64,000 bases of DNA from Arthrobacter sp. CAN_C5. GTDB lineage: Bacteria > Actinomycetota > Actinomycetes > Actinomycetales > Micrococcaceae. Positions 35,403 to 42,648 of the stretch are shown in pieces. A program made the translations under genes and the position numbers. The notes beneath the pieces were generated by a model. It saw only the letters and a list, made by a program, of their open reading frames with translations, did no database searches and was not told the DNA's origin. The number at the start of each line of letters is the position of its first letter. The stretch's first letter is position 1. Location of the stretch: the NCBI RefSeq assembly GCF_017875735.1, contig NZ_JAGGMZ010000001.1:868001-932000 (forward strand), written 5' to 3'.

Positions 35403-35804
35403 ATGCCCCCCAAGACTCGTGGAGCGGTACGTAAGCCGCGTCGCAAGGACAAGAAGAATATCGCGCTTGGACAGGCGCACATCAAGAGCACCTTCAACAA
35501 CACCATCGTGTCCATCACGGACCCGTCAGGAGCAGTCATTTCCTGGGCCTCCGCTGGTGAAGTTGGATTCAAGGGCTCTCGTAAGTCGACGCCGTTCGCC
35601 GCGCAGATGGCAGCCGAGGCTGCTGCAAAGCGTGCGCAGGAACACGGCGTCAAGAAGGTCGACGTTTTCGTCAAGGGCCCAGGCTCAGGTCGCGAAACGG
35701 CTATCCGCTCGCTGCAGGCCACCGGCCTGGAGGTTGGCTCCATCCAGGACGTCACCCCCAGCGCCCACAACGGTTGCCGGCCTCCGAAGCGTCGCCGCGT
35801 CTAA
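35403..35804 (+). CDS. rpsK: Ribosomal protein S11
   Basis: S11 of 133 residues, on the 30S platform. [36 protein letters not shown] and the end [18 protein letters not shown] are conserved. The gene for S4 (rpsD), which often follows, is absent; a large hairpin and then rpoA come next. Confidence 0.97.
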   Translation: MPPKTRGAVRKPRRKDKKNIALGQAHIKSTFNNTIVSITDPSGAVISWASAGEVGFKGSRKSTPFAAQMAAEAAAKRAQEHGVKKVDVFVKGPGSGRETAIRSLQATGLEVGSIQDVTPSAHNGCRPPKRRRV

Positions 35805-35818
35805 TTAGCTTTTCCGGC

Positions 35819-35877
35819 GTCGAATGCCGCTCTGAGGGTGATCCCGGTCCCGGGATCATTCCGGGGCGGCGTTCGAC
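35819..35877 (+). terminator. Nested hairpin between rpsK and rpoA
   Basis: The outer stem pairs 35819-35830 with 35866-35877 (12 bp, one G-T pair). Inside, TGATCCCG/CGGGATCA (35839-35846 with 35851-35858) forms a second stem with loop GTCC. No T run follows, so it could be a partial terminator or processing site setting the ratio of S11 to RNA polymerase alpha. Confidence 0.5.
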
Positions 35878-35972
35878 ACCGATCCTTAAGCTAATAAGCG
35901 TTGCTTGCTAGCTGTCCCTTTCCACCATTTGTGTTGCGTCATATAGCGGATGCTCCCTGAAAGGAAATGTAA

Positions 35973-36983
35973 GTGCTTATTGCACAGCGCCCCACCCTGA
36001 CTGAAGAAGTCGTCGCCGACAACCGCTCGCGGTTCGTCATCGAGCCGCTTGAGCCCGGTTTCGGCTACACCCTCGGAAACTCACTCCGCCGCACCCTGCT
36101 CTCATCGATCCCGGGTGCAGCTGTCACCAGCATCCGCATCGACGGTGTGCTGCACGAGTTCACCACGGTTCCGGGTGTCAAGGAAGATGTCACTGAGATC
36201 ATCCTGAACATCAAGAATCTGGCTGTGTCCTCCGAGCACGACGAGCCAGTCGTTGCCTACCTGCGCAAGCAGGGCCCCGGCGTCGTCACGGCAGCGGACA
36301 TCGCGCCTCCAGCAGGTGTCGAATTCCACAACCCGGATCTGCACATTGCCACCCTGAACTCAAAGGGGAAGTTCGAGCTCGAACTGACCATTGAGCGTGG
36401 ACGCGGTTATGTGTCGGCGTCCCAGAACAAGTCCGGTGACTCCGAGATCGGCCGCATCCCGGTCGATTCGATCTACTCACCAGTCCTGAAGGTCACCTTC
36501 CGGGTTGAAGCAACCCGTGTTGAGCAGCGCACCGACTTCGACCGCCTGATTGTCGACGTCGAAACCAAGGACGCCATCGCCCCCCGCGATGCCGTCGCTT
36601 CGGCCGGTACCACCCTGGTGGAACTGTTCGGTCTGGCCCGCGAGCTTAACACCGCCGCTGAAGGCATTGAGATCGGCCCGTCGCCTACTGACGCTGCCCT
36701 GGCAGCCGACATGGCGCTCCCGATCGAAGATCTTGAGCTGACTGTTCGTTCGTACAACTGCCTCAAGCGCGAGGGTATCCACACCGTGGGTGAGCTCGTT
36801 GCCCGCTCCGAGGCAGATCTGATGGATATCCGTAACTTCGGTGCGAAGTCCATCGACGAGGTCAAGGCCAAGCTCGTTGAGCTGGGCCTGTCCCTGAAGG
36901 ATTCCCCTCCAGGGTTCGACCTCGCGGCTCGCGCAGCAGCCATTGAAGAGGACGACGCCGCGTACAGCGACGAAGAGCTCTAA
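35973..36983 (+). CDS. rpoA: RNA polymerase alpha subunit
   Basis: Alpha subunit of 336 residues. The N-terminal dimerisation and assembly domain contains [18 protein letters not shown], and the C-terminal domain (about residues 250-310, [21 protein letters not shown]) binds promoter UP elements and activators. GTG start. The upstream gap contains TCATATAGCGG (35939-35949), shared with the rpoB leader. Confidence 0.97.
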   Translation: MLIAQRPTLTEEVVADNRSRFVIEPLEPGFGYTLGNSLRRTLLSSIPGAAVTSIRIDGVLHEFTTVPGVKEDVTEIILNIKNLAVSSEHDEPVVAYLRKQGPGVVTAADIAPPAGVEFHNPDLHIATLNSKGKFELELTIERGRGYVSASQNKSGDSEIGRIPVDSIYSPVLKVTFRVEATRVEQRTDFDRLIVDVETKDAIAPRDAVASAGTTLVELFGLARELNTAAEGIEIGPSPTDAALAADMALPIEDLELTVRSYNCLKREGIHTVGELVARSEADLMDIRNFGAKSIDEVKAKLVELGLSLKDSPPGFDLAARAAAIEEDDAAYSDEEL

Positions 36984-37047
36984 CAATTTAGAACGACCTG
37001 TCCGCCGCTCCTAGCGGCGGACAGGACCACTTAGAGGAGAAACAATC

Positions 37048-37701
37048 ATGCCCACACCAACAAAGGGCCCACGTCTCGGAGGCGGTCCGGCGCACGAACG
37101 CCTGATGCTCGCCAACTTGGCCGCCTCACTGTTCGAGCACAAGCGCATCACCACCACGGTGACCAAGGCGAAGAGGCTTCGTCCCTACGCCGAGCGCCTG
37201 ATCACCTTCGCGAAGAAGGGCGATCTCGCCTCACGTCGTCGCGTCCTTGGCGTCATCAGCAGCAAGAGCATCGTCCACGAGCTGTTCACGGACATCGCTC
37301 CGGCCGTTGCCGAGCGCGAAGGTGGCTACACCCGCATCACCAAGATCGGCAACCGCAAGGGCGACAACGCTCCGATGGCTGTCATCGAACTGGTTCTTGA
37401 GCCAATGTCAGCGAAGCAGTCAGTCGTTGCAGAAGCTGAGCAGTCCAAAGCCAACGCAGCTACTGCCGCACCGGTGAAGGCCGACTCGCCTGAGTCAGCC
37501 GACTCCCCGGATTCACCTGAGTCAGCCGACTCTCCGGATTCACCTGAGTCAGCCGACTCTCCGGATTCACCTGAGTCAGCCGAATCAGCACCGTCGGCCG
37601 AAGAGGTCGCCGCTGAAGACACGAACGTCAGCGCCGAGGCCGGCGCCGACGAGGTTGTCGTCGTTGAAGAAGGCACCACCGAGGACGACGGCAAGAAGTA
37701 A
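37048..37701 (+). CDS. rplQ: Ribosomal protein L17 with repetitive acidic tail
   Basis: L17 at the tunnel exit. The core of about 125 residues ([26 protein letters not shown] to the end of the fold) is normal. The remaining 90 residues are an acidic tail with DSPESA repeats encoded by 27-bp tandem units (37486-37589), making 217 residues in total. AGAGGAGA site before the ATG. A terminator hairpin lies 33 bases after the stop, already inside the predicted truA frame. Confidence 0.95.
   Translation: MPTPTKGPRLGGGPAHERLMLANLAASLFEHKRITTTVTKAKRLRPYAERLITFAKKGDLASRRRVLGVISSKSIVHELFTDIAPAVAEREGGYTRITKIGNRKGDNAPMAVIELVLEPMSAKQSVVAEAEQSKANAATAAPVKADSPESADSPDSPESADSPDSPESADSPDSPESAESAPSAEEVAAEDTNVSAEAGADEVVVVEEGTTEDDGKK
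37486..37589 (+). repeat. 27-bp tandem repeats in rplQ
   Basis: Three full units (from 37486, 37513 and 37540) and a partial fourth (37567-37589), nearly identical at DNA level. Each encodes SPESADSPD. Such a repeat is prone to length change by slippage without breaking the frame. Confidence 0.9.
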
Positions 37702-37725
37702 TTCTTCCGCCGCTTGGTAAGTACC

Positions 37726-38658
37726 GTGATTGAGCAAAAGCCCGCTGTCCCTGCTGTGGATGGCGGGCTTTTGCGTGTCCGGCTAGACCTGGCCTACGAC
37801 GGGGCGCACTTCTCTGGGTGGGCGGTACAGCCCGGGTTGCCCACCGTTCAGGGAGTGATCGAGGCTGGGCTTCAGACCCTGCTACGCAGACCCGGACGGC
37901 TGACCGTCGCGGGACGCACCGACACCGGCGTCCACGCCCGGGGCCAGGTGGCGCACGTGGATCTCACGCCTGAGGAGTGGCACGGACTCAGCAGGGGCAA
38001 GGAGATGACACCGGAAACCGCAATGCTGCGGCGGCTTGGCGCTACAATCAGCCGCGAACTGGAAAAATCGGACCGGCAGCGTCACCAGGTTCCGGCCGTC
38101 GTCGTCCGGAAGGTCTCCCTTGCCCCTCCCGGATTTGATGCCCGGTTCTCAGCGCTGTGGCGCCGCTACAGTTACCGGATCGCCGACCGGCCCGAGCTGC
38201 GGGACCCGTTGGTCCGCGGGGTCACCCTCTGGCACCCCGAAGAACAACAGGTTCAGAGACTGAACGACGGCGCACGGCAGCTTCTTGGGCTGCAGGACTT
38301 CCGGTCCTTTGTGAAACCCCGACCCGGGGCGACGACAGTCCGTGAACTGCAGCGATTCGATTTCGAACGAGTCGAGGACGGAATCATCACCGTTGCCATC
38401 CAGGCCGACGCGTTCTGTCACAACATGGTGCGTGGATTGATCGGATCGGCCTTGCGTGTGGGCGCCGGAGAGAAGGAGCCGTCCTGGCTCCTTGAACGGC
38501 TGAACGCACGCAGCAAGGAAGCCCGCTCGGTGCTTGCCGCTCCCCACCCGTTGATCCTCGAAGAGGTCCGCTATCCCGACGACGCCGTTATCGGGCTACG
38601 GGCCGAAGAGACCCGCGCCCGGCGTGCCGGCACAGTGGTCGTTTTTCCTGATCGCTGA
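37726..38658 (+). CDS. truA: tRNA pseudouridine synthase A
   Basis: TruA makes pseudouridine at positions 38-40 of the anticodon stem. The catalytic aspartate lies in AGRTDTGVHARGQV, and DAFCHNMVRGLIGSALRVG is the conserved C-terminal block. The start is uncertain: GTG 37726 is listed, TTG 37714 is open upstream, and TTG 37771, just after the terminator-like hairpin, would give the usual MRVRLDLAYDGAHFSGWA start. About 310 residues with the listed start. It ends 13 bases from the convergent histidine kinase. Confidence 0.93.
   Translation: MIEQKPAVPAVDGGLLRVRLDLAYDGAHFSGWAVQPGLPTVQGVIEAGLQTLLRRPGRLTVAGRTDTGVHARGQVAHVDLTPEEWHGLSRGKEMTPETAMLRRLGATISRELEKSDRQRHQVPAVVVRKVSLAPPGFDARFSALWRRYSYRIADRPELRDPLVRGVTLWHPEEQQVQRLNDGARQLLGLQDFRSFVKPRPGATTVRELQRFDFERVEDGIITVAIQADAFCHNMVRGLIGSALRVGAGEKEPSWLLERLNARSKEARSVLAAPHPLILEEVRYPDDAVIGLRAEETRARRAGTVVVFPDR
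37734..37774. terminator. Hairpin at the rplQ-truA junction
   Basis: A perfect 12-bp inverted repeat GCAAAAGCCCGC/GCGGGCTTTTGC (37734-37745 with 37763-37774) with a 17-base loop. On the plus strand it ends in CTTTTGC, like an intrinsic terminator for rplQ. It lies within the first 20 codons of the longest truA frame. Confidence 0.65.
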
Positions 38659-38671
38659 TGCACCGAGGGGC

Positions 38672-40417
38672 TCAGGAATGCGAGGCGGCGGCCGTCGCAG
38701 TGTTAGCGACAGTGGTGGGTAGGGTGACGGTGAACGTGGTCCCGACGCCTGGGGAGCTGGAGCACCTGATAGTCCCGCCATGTCCCTCGACGATCGCCTT
38801 GGTCACCGCCAGCCCCAGCCCTACGCCGGGAATGGCTGCCTCGCGGGCGCTCCGGGCGCGGAAGAAGCGGCCGCAGACGAGGCCGGCCTCACGCTGCGTC
38901 ATTCCAATGCCGTTGTCCTGAACTTCAACCTGGATGGTGTCCTCACCTGCGTGGGCACGGATAACGATTTCGCCGCCACCGGGGGAGTATTTGATCGCGT
39001 TGGAGAGCAGGTTATCCATGACCTGGCCCAATCTCAGCGGGTCGGCGATGACCCACAGCCGGTCGGGGAGCTCAGTCACCAGAGTCACCCCAGCGACGTC
39101 GGCATGGGCGCGGGCGGAACGCAGCCTGGTGGAGATGAGCTCTGACAGTTCGGTGGATTGCGGATGGATACTCATGGCGGCGGTGGTGGATGAGAGGAGA
39201 TCGGACACGAGCACCGACAACCTTTGGGCGTTCCTCCGGGCGACCACGAGTGACTGATGCGCCGACGGAGACAGGCACTCTTGGGATTCCAGGACCAGAT
39301 CCAGGTGGCCGATGACCGAGGTTAGGGGGGTACTGAACTCGTGGGTCACATTCGCAACAAAGTCTTCCTTGACCGTGAGTAAGCCAACCAGTTCAGTCAC
39401 ATCGTTGAAGACGATGACGGATCCGACGAGATTACCGTTCGTATCGGTCATTGGTCGTGCAGCAGTCGAGACTGCCCGCTGGGCTTCCCCTTCGCCGAGC
39501 CAGAGCAGGTTGTTGGAGAACGACTCGCCGTTGACTGCGCGGCGGATCGGATGCCTGGAGCCGGGCAGCCGGGCAGCACCCTTGCTGCCCGAGAACGGGA
39601 GCACGTCCTCGTCCGTCGAGTCCGACGGGTCCGCTACCTGGTGGAATAGCTGTTGTTGCCGGTTCGAAAGGAGCATCCTACCCTCCGCATCGACCGCGAC
39701 CACCCCGACGCCAACCGTGTCCAGGATCGTGGCGAGCAGCCGTTCGCGATTCCCGCTCTCAGCCTCCAGAACACTGACCGCCTGGTTTTTCCGGTCCAGC
39801 TCCACCCTTTGCCGGATGACGCGCATGCTGAGGATGTGCATGGTGAGGAAGGTGGCCAACATCATTGTCGGAAGAAGCAGAGTCTCAACGGCGCGGGAAC
39901 TTGTCATGGAAAAGGTGGCGAGCTGTGGGAAATGAATGATGAGATAGGGCGCAACGAAGCTCATGACAGCGGCGACAAAGGTAATACGTCCGGATGCGGC
40001 AAGCCAGATCACGGGAAAAACAGCCAGTGTGCCCAGACCCGGCAGATCCTCGTAGGCGCCGTTCCTGCATAGTCCGATGGCGACGAAATCGAGGAACGGG
40101 ACAGCGAGCACGGACCAGACTGGCAGACGTTCCCAGGGCGTCACCAGGCATGCAGCGAAGAGCAGCACAATCATCACAAGGCCAGCGAGAAAAGGTTCGC
40201 TTTGAAGAATTCCTGGATTCAATAGCGGTGCCGTGCCAGCGATCAGAACTACACATAACGTTAGTGGCAATTGGTAGAGCGCGGTCTTCCCGCGCAGGCT
40301 AAGATGGCGCTCGAACTTTCCGTCACCAAGGAGCCAAAAGGGCTCTGTCGTTTTAGGCTCGCTGAAAAGTTTCTGCTCTGGCACAATTGCGGCGTCCCCG
40401 GGCCGTAGGCGATGCAT
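38672..40417 (-). CDS. Membrane sensor histidine kinase
   Basis: A sensor kinase of about 581 residues. Six hydrophobic segments fill the first 200 residues (an integral membrane sensor), followed by a linker helix and a PAS-like domain at about 225-345. The phosphoacceptor is His359 in NVTHEFSTPLTSV (HEFSTPL instead of the common HELRTPL). The ATPase domain has the N box (DNLLSNAIKYSPGGG), DNGIGM and GVGLGLAV. The start is ATG 40417; GTG 40456 is possible. It is divergent from an OmpR-type regulator, its probable partner. The signal is unknown. Confidence 0.92.
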   Translation of the reverse strand: MHRLRPGDAAIVPEQKLFSEPKTTEPFWLLGDGKFERHLSLRGKTALYQLPLTLCVVLIAGTAPLLNPGILQSEPFLAGLVMIVLLFAACLVTPWERLPVWSVLAVPFLDFVAIGLCRNGAYEDLPGLGTLAVFPVIWLAASGRITFVAAVMSFVAPYLIIHFPQLATFSMTSSRAVETLLLPTMMLATFLTMHILSMRVIRQRVELDRKNQAVSVLEAESGNRERLLATILDTVGVGVVAVDAEGRMLLSNRQQQLFHQVADPSDSTDEDVLPFSGSKGAARLPGSRHPIRRAVNGESFSNNLLWLGEGEAQRAVSTAARPMTDTNGNLVGSVIVFNDVTELVGLLTVKEDFVANVTHEFSTPLTSVIGHLDLVLESQECLSPSAHQSLVVARRNAQRLSVLVSDLLSSTTAAMSIHPQSTELSELISTRLRSARAHADVAGVTLVTELPDRLWVIADPLRLGQVMDNLLSNAIKYSPGGGEIVIRAHAGEDTIQVEVQDNGIGMTQREAGLVCGRFFRARSAREAAIPGVGLGLAVTKAIVEGHGGTIRCSSSPGVGTTFTVTLPTTVANTATAAASHS

Positions 40418-40525
40418 AGGCCTATTATCCTCCCCGATACGCAGAGCGATAGCCACCTTGGAGGATTAGTTTCAAGTGCGAACGAGTGTGTTGGGAGCCA
40501 AAGATGAGTATTGTGAAATGCAAGG

Positions 40526-40545
40526 TACGTCATAAGTGACGCACT
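40526..40545. promoter_or_regulatory. Inverted repeat between the kinase and response regulator genes
   Basis: GTACGTCA-TAAG-TGACGCAC: seven of eight positions in each arm are symmetric around a four-base spacer. It lies in the gap of the divergent pair, about 40 bases before the regulator start, a plausible autoregulatory site. Confidence 0.45.
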
Positions 40546-40587
40546 ACCACCACAGGCCAGGTTCGAGTGAAGACGAGGGGATGACAT

Positions 40588-41343
40588 ATGAGCGATCCCG
40601 GAGTAGCAGTTGTCATCGAGGACGATGATGATGTGAGGAACCTGCTCGATGCGGTTCTCACGCAGTCAGGTTTTGAGGTTCACTCGGCCGGCCTCGGGCG
40701 CGACGGGGTTGAGCTTGTCTCACAACACGGCGCCACCATCGTCACTCTCGACGTAGGGCTTCCGGACATTGACGGGTACGAGGTGCTGCGGCGCATCCGG
40801 GCCACCAGCGACTGTTACGTGCTGATGCTCACCGCCCGCACCGACGAACTCGATACCCTCACGGCACTGCAATCCGGGGCTGACGATTTCATCACCAAGC
40901 CGTTCCGCCCGCGGGAGTTGAGGGCCCGAATAGCCGCGATGCTTCGCCGTCCACGTGACCAGGGACCGGTCGGCATGGGAGCGGCGCCCCAGGAAACTCT
41001 CGACAGTGAATCGGGGCTCCTCAAACACAACGGGCTGACCCTCAACCATGAGACGCGGACGGCAAGCCTCCCCGGCACCACACTCAGCCTGACCCGAAGC
41101 GAATTCGATTTGTTGCACGACCTGCTGCGCAGTGGTGGAGCGGTTCGTACCAAGGCCAACCTGGTGAGGGTGGTACGCGGACACCACTACCGGGACGATG
41201 CCTTCATCAGTGACGCAGACGAGCGGGCGGTGGAAGTCCACATGGGAAATCTGCGCCGGAAACTTGGCGAGGATTCGCGGGAACCAAAGTGGTTGCTCAC
41301 CGTGCGTGGCGTTGGCTACCGTCTCGCGCCCAGCCAAGACTGA
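40588..41343 (+). CDS. OmpR/PhoB-family response regulator
   Basis: A 251-residue regulator. The receiver domain has the acidic pocket EDDDD (residues 11-15), phosphoacceptor Asp55 (TLDVGLP) and Lys104 (ITKPFRP). A linker of about 30 residues leads to a winged-helix DNA-binding domain (about 150-250, with LTRSEFDLLHDLL, VEVHMGNLRRKLGED and VRGVGYRL). It is divergent from the membrane kinase and followed by the convergent Hpt-like gene. Targets unknown; the neighbouring pilus genes are candidates by position only. Confidence 0.94.
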   Translation: MSDPGVAVVIEDDDDVRNLLDAVLTQSGFEVHSAGLGRDGVELVSQHGATIVTLDVGLPDIDGYEVLRRIRATSDCYVLMLTARTDELDTLTALQSGADDFITKPFRPRELRARIAAMLRRPRDQGPVGMGAAPQETLDSESGLLKHNGLTLNHETRTASLPGTTLSLTRSEFDLLHDLLRSGGAVRTKANLVRVVRGHHYRDDAFISDADERAVEVHMGNLRRKLGEDSREPKWLLTVRGVGYRLAPSQD

Positions 41344-41375
41344 CTGACGGGAAGATCTTCAGGGGCGTCCCGGAC

Positions 41376-41759
41376 CTAGCCGTTGGTTTCAGCCTCCCGG
41401 AGAAGAGCCTCGATGGTTTGGAGCGCGCAGGAATGTAGGCGAGGCAACAATGCGGCAGCCGCGGGGTACTCGTCGACTCTGATCAGGTTTTCCAGGTCAG
41501 CTGCGAGGTCGGCGAGCCGGGAGGCTCCCACCATGGTCGCCGTCGTCTTGATACTGAGGATGGCATCCACGGCGGCTACGCCACTGTGGTCCTCAAGATC
41601 GGTGGTCAGGCGCAGGTACCTGTCGTCCCAGGCGTCGACGAAGTCGAGTACAAACGATTTCAGAGCCGTGGGGTTGTCGATGTGATCTCCGAGGAGAGCG
41701 AGGATCTGGCGATCAACCAAGGGTAGTTCTTCACGCTCCGGGACGGTCACCACACGCAT
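41376..41759 (-). CDS. Hpt-like protein lacking the phosphoacceptor histidine
   Basis: A 127-residue all-helical protein. The segment ILSIKTTATMVGASRLADLAADLE (residues 67-90 in part) matches the histidine phosphotransfer motif AHxLKGxxxxxGAxxLxxLxxxLE, but Leu68 stands where the histidine should be and Thr72 replaces the glycine. Phosphotransfer by the usual mechanism is therefore not possible. It may bind a receiver domain as a pseudo-Hpt, perhaps of the regulator next to it. The family assignment is from motif comparison by eye. It faces the response regulator gene convergently. Confidence 0.7.
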   Translation of the reverse strand: MRVVTVPEREELPLVDRQILALLGDHIDNPTALKSFVLDFVDAWDDRYLRLTTDLEDHSGVAAVDAILSIKTTATMVGASRLADLAADLENLIRVDEYPAAAALLPRLHSCALQTIEALLREAETNG

Positions 41760-42014
41760 TTCGCGGAATCCGCCGCAGACGCAGCCACCGAAATTACCAT
41801 GATCACCGCCTGACGCCCGGCGTATTCTGTCTTCAACATTTCATTAGAATACGTTCGAAGTGCCCGTTGGGGATGGCAGTGCCCAGACCCTGCGCAAAAG
41901 CTTCGCCATTCCTACAGATGGTGCGTATCCACCACCGCTCTTAGCGTGGGGACAGGTCCTGATCGCGAACCAGCACGCCGTCGTGAAGCTCCACCAGAGG
42001 ACCTGCACGAGTGG
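41760..42014. other. Intergenic region between the Hpt-like gene and the prepilin peptidase
   Basis: No convincing gene. It holds the symmetric element at 41821-41853 and TAGAAT (41845-41850), a near-perfect -10 hexamer on the plus strand with no annotated gene downstream. Plus-strand and minus-strand open frames cross it but continue only as shadows of the prepilin peptidase. Confidence 0.4.
41821..41853. promoter_or_regulatory. Inverted repeat CGTATTCT-N17-AGAATACG
   Basis: A perfect 8-bp inverted repeat with a 17-base spacer upstream of the Hpt-like gene (minus strand). It lies in locally AT-rich sequence. The spacing equals the -35 to -10 distance, and the right arm overlaps TAGAAT. Confidence 0.5.
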
Positions 42015-42611
42015 TCAGGCGAATCCCACGACCCCGGCGAAGCAGGCCATGAGCATTGGTGGCCCGAACGGGAATACCGAGCGGCGGGACGCCTTCTGTG
42101 CAAGGAGCAGGAACACGCCGATCAGAGCCCCGAGCACAAAACCCCCCAGCACCGTCACCGTCCACGCGGTCATACCTGCATAGCCACCGTAGAGTCCCAG
42201 GACTGCGGCGAGTTTCACGTCGCCCATACCGAGGCCCCCGGGGGAGACCAGGGCCAGGACCAGATAGAGGGCGAACATGGCGGCACTGCCGACGATCGCC
42301 CCCGCTAACCGGTCCCATTCGCCTGACACGAGGCTGGCGAGCGTGAACAGGACCAGTGCGGTAACGCCGAAGGGCAGCAGAAGCGCGTTCGGCAAAAGAC
42401 GGGTGCGGAGATCCACGACCCCCAGCACCACCGAGAAAACAGGGAGTGCCAGAAAGGCCGGGGTGGCGGGGGACCACCCGAGCCGCCAGAACACCGTCGC
42501 GCACAACACAGCGGTTATCAGACCAGTCCATTGCCTCACCGCAGGGGGAAGGTCCAGCACCGATCGCGGCAGGACCACGCGCCCCGATTTAGTGTCCCGT
42601 TGCCGCTTCAT
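42015..42611 (-). CDS. Prepilin peptidase, A24 family (TadV-like)
   Basis: An aspartic membrane protease of about 198 residues with some six helices. The two catalytic aspartates lie in VVDLRTRLLPN and in the GMGDVK motif (GGLGMGDVKLAAVLG). There is no N-terminal methylase or zinc domain, as in the short TadV/CpaA type. It should cleave the Flp and TadE-like prepilins encoded from 51.7 kb. The open frame runs upstream of the ATG at 42611, but the start there gives the expected N-terminus. Divergent from the PAS-GGDEF-EAL gene with a gap of fewer than 40 bases. Confidence 0.9.
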   Translation of the reverse strand: MKRQRDTKSGRVVLPRSVLDLPPAVRQWTGLITAVLCATVFWRLGWSPATPAFLALPVFSVVLGVVDLRTRLLPNALLLPFGVTALVLFTLASLVSGEWDRLAGAIVGSAAMFALYLVLALVSPGGLGMGDVKLAAVLGLYGGYAGMTAWTVTVLGGFVLGALIGVFLLLAQKASRRSVFPFGPPMLMACFAGVVGFA

Positions 42612-42648
42612 TCCCCCATTATCTACTGGTGCGGTGGCATAGGCTGTG

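Noticed and set aside
37486-37589. Regular repeats that could suggest a CRISPR array
   Set aside because: The units are directly adjacent without spacers, keep the reading frame and encode a protein tail in rplQ.
41860-42183. 107-codon plus-strand frame starting in the gap before the prepilin peptidase
   Set aside because: Two thirds of it is antisense to the peptidase gene and no domain or ribosome-binding site supports it. A non-coding transcript is possible but not shown.
41941-42531. 196-codon minus-strand frame in the prepilin peptidase region
   Set aside because: It is the alternate frame of the peptidase gene, Arg and Gly-rich; the catalytic motifs are in the other frame.
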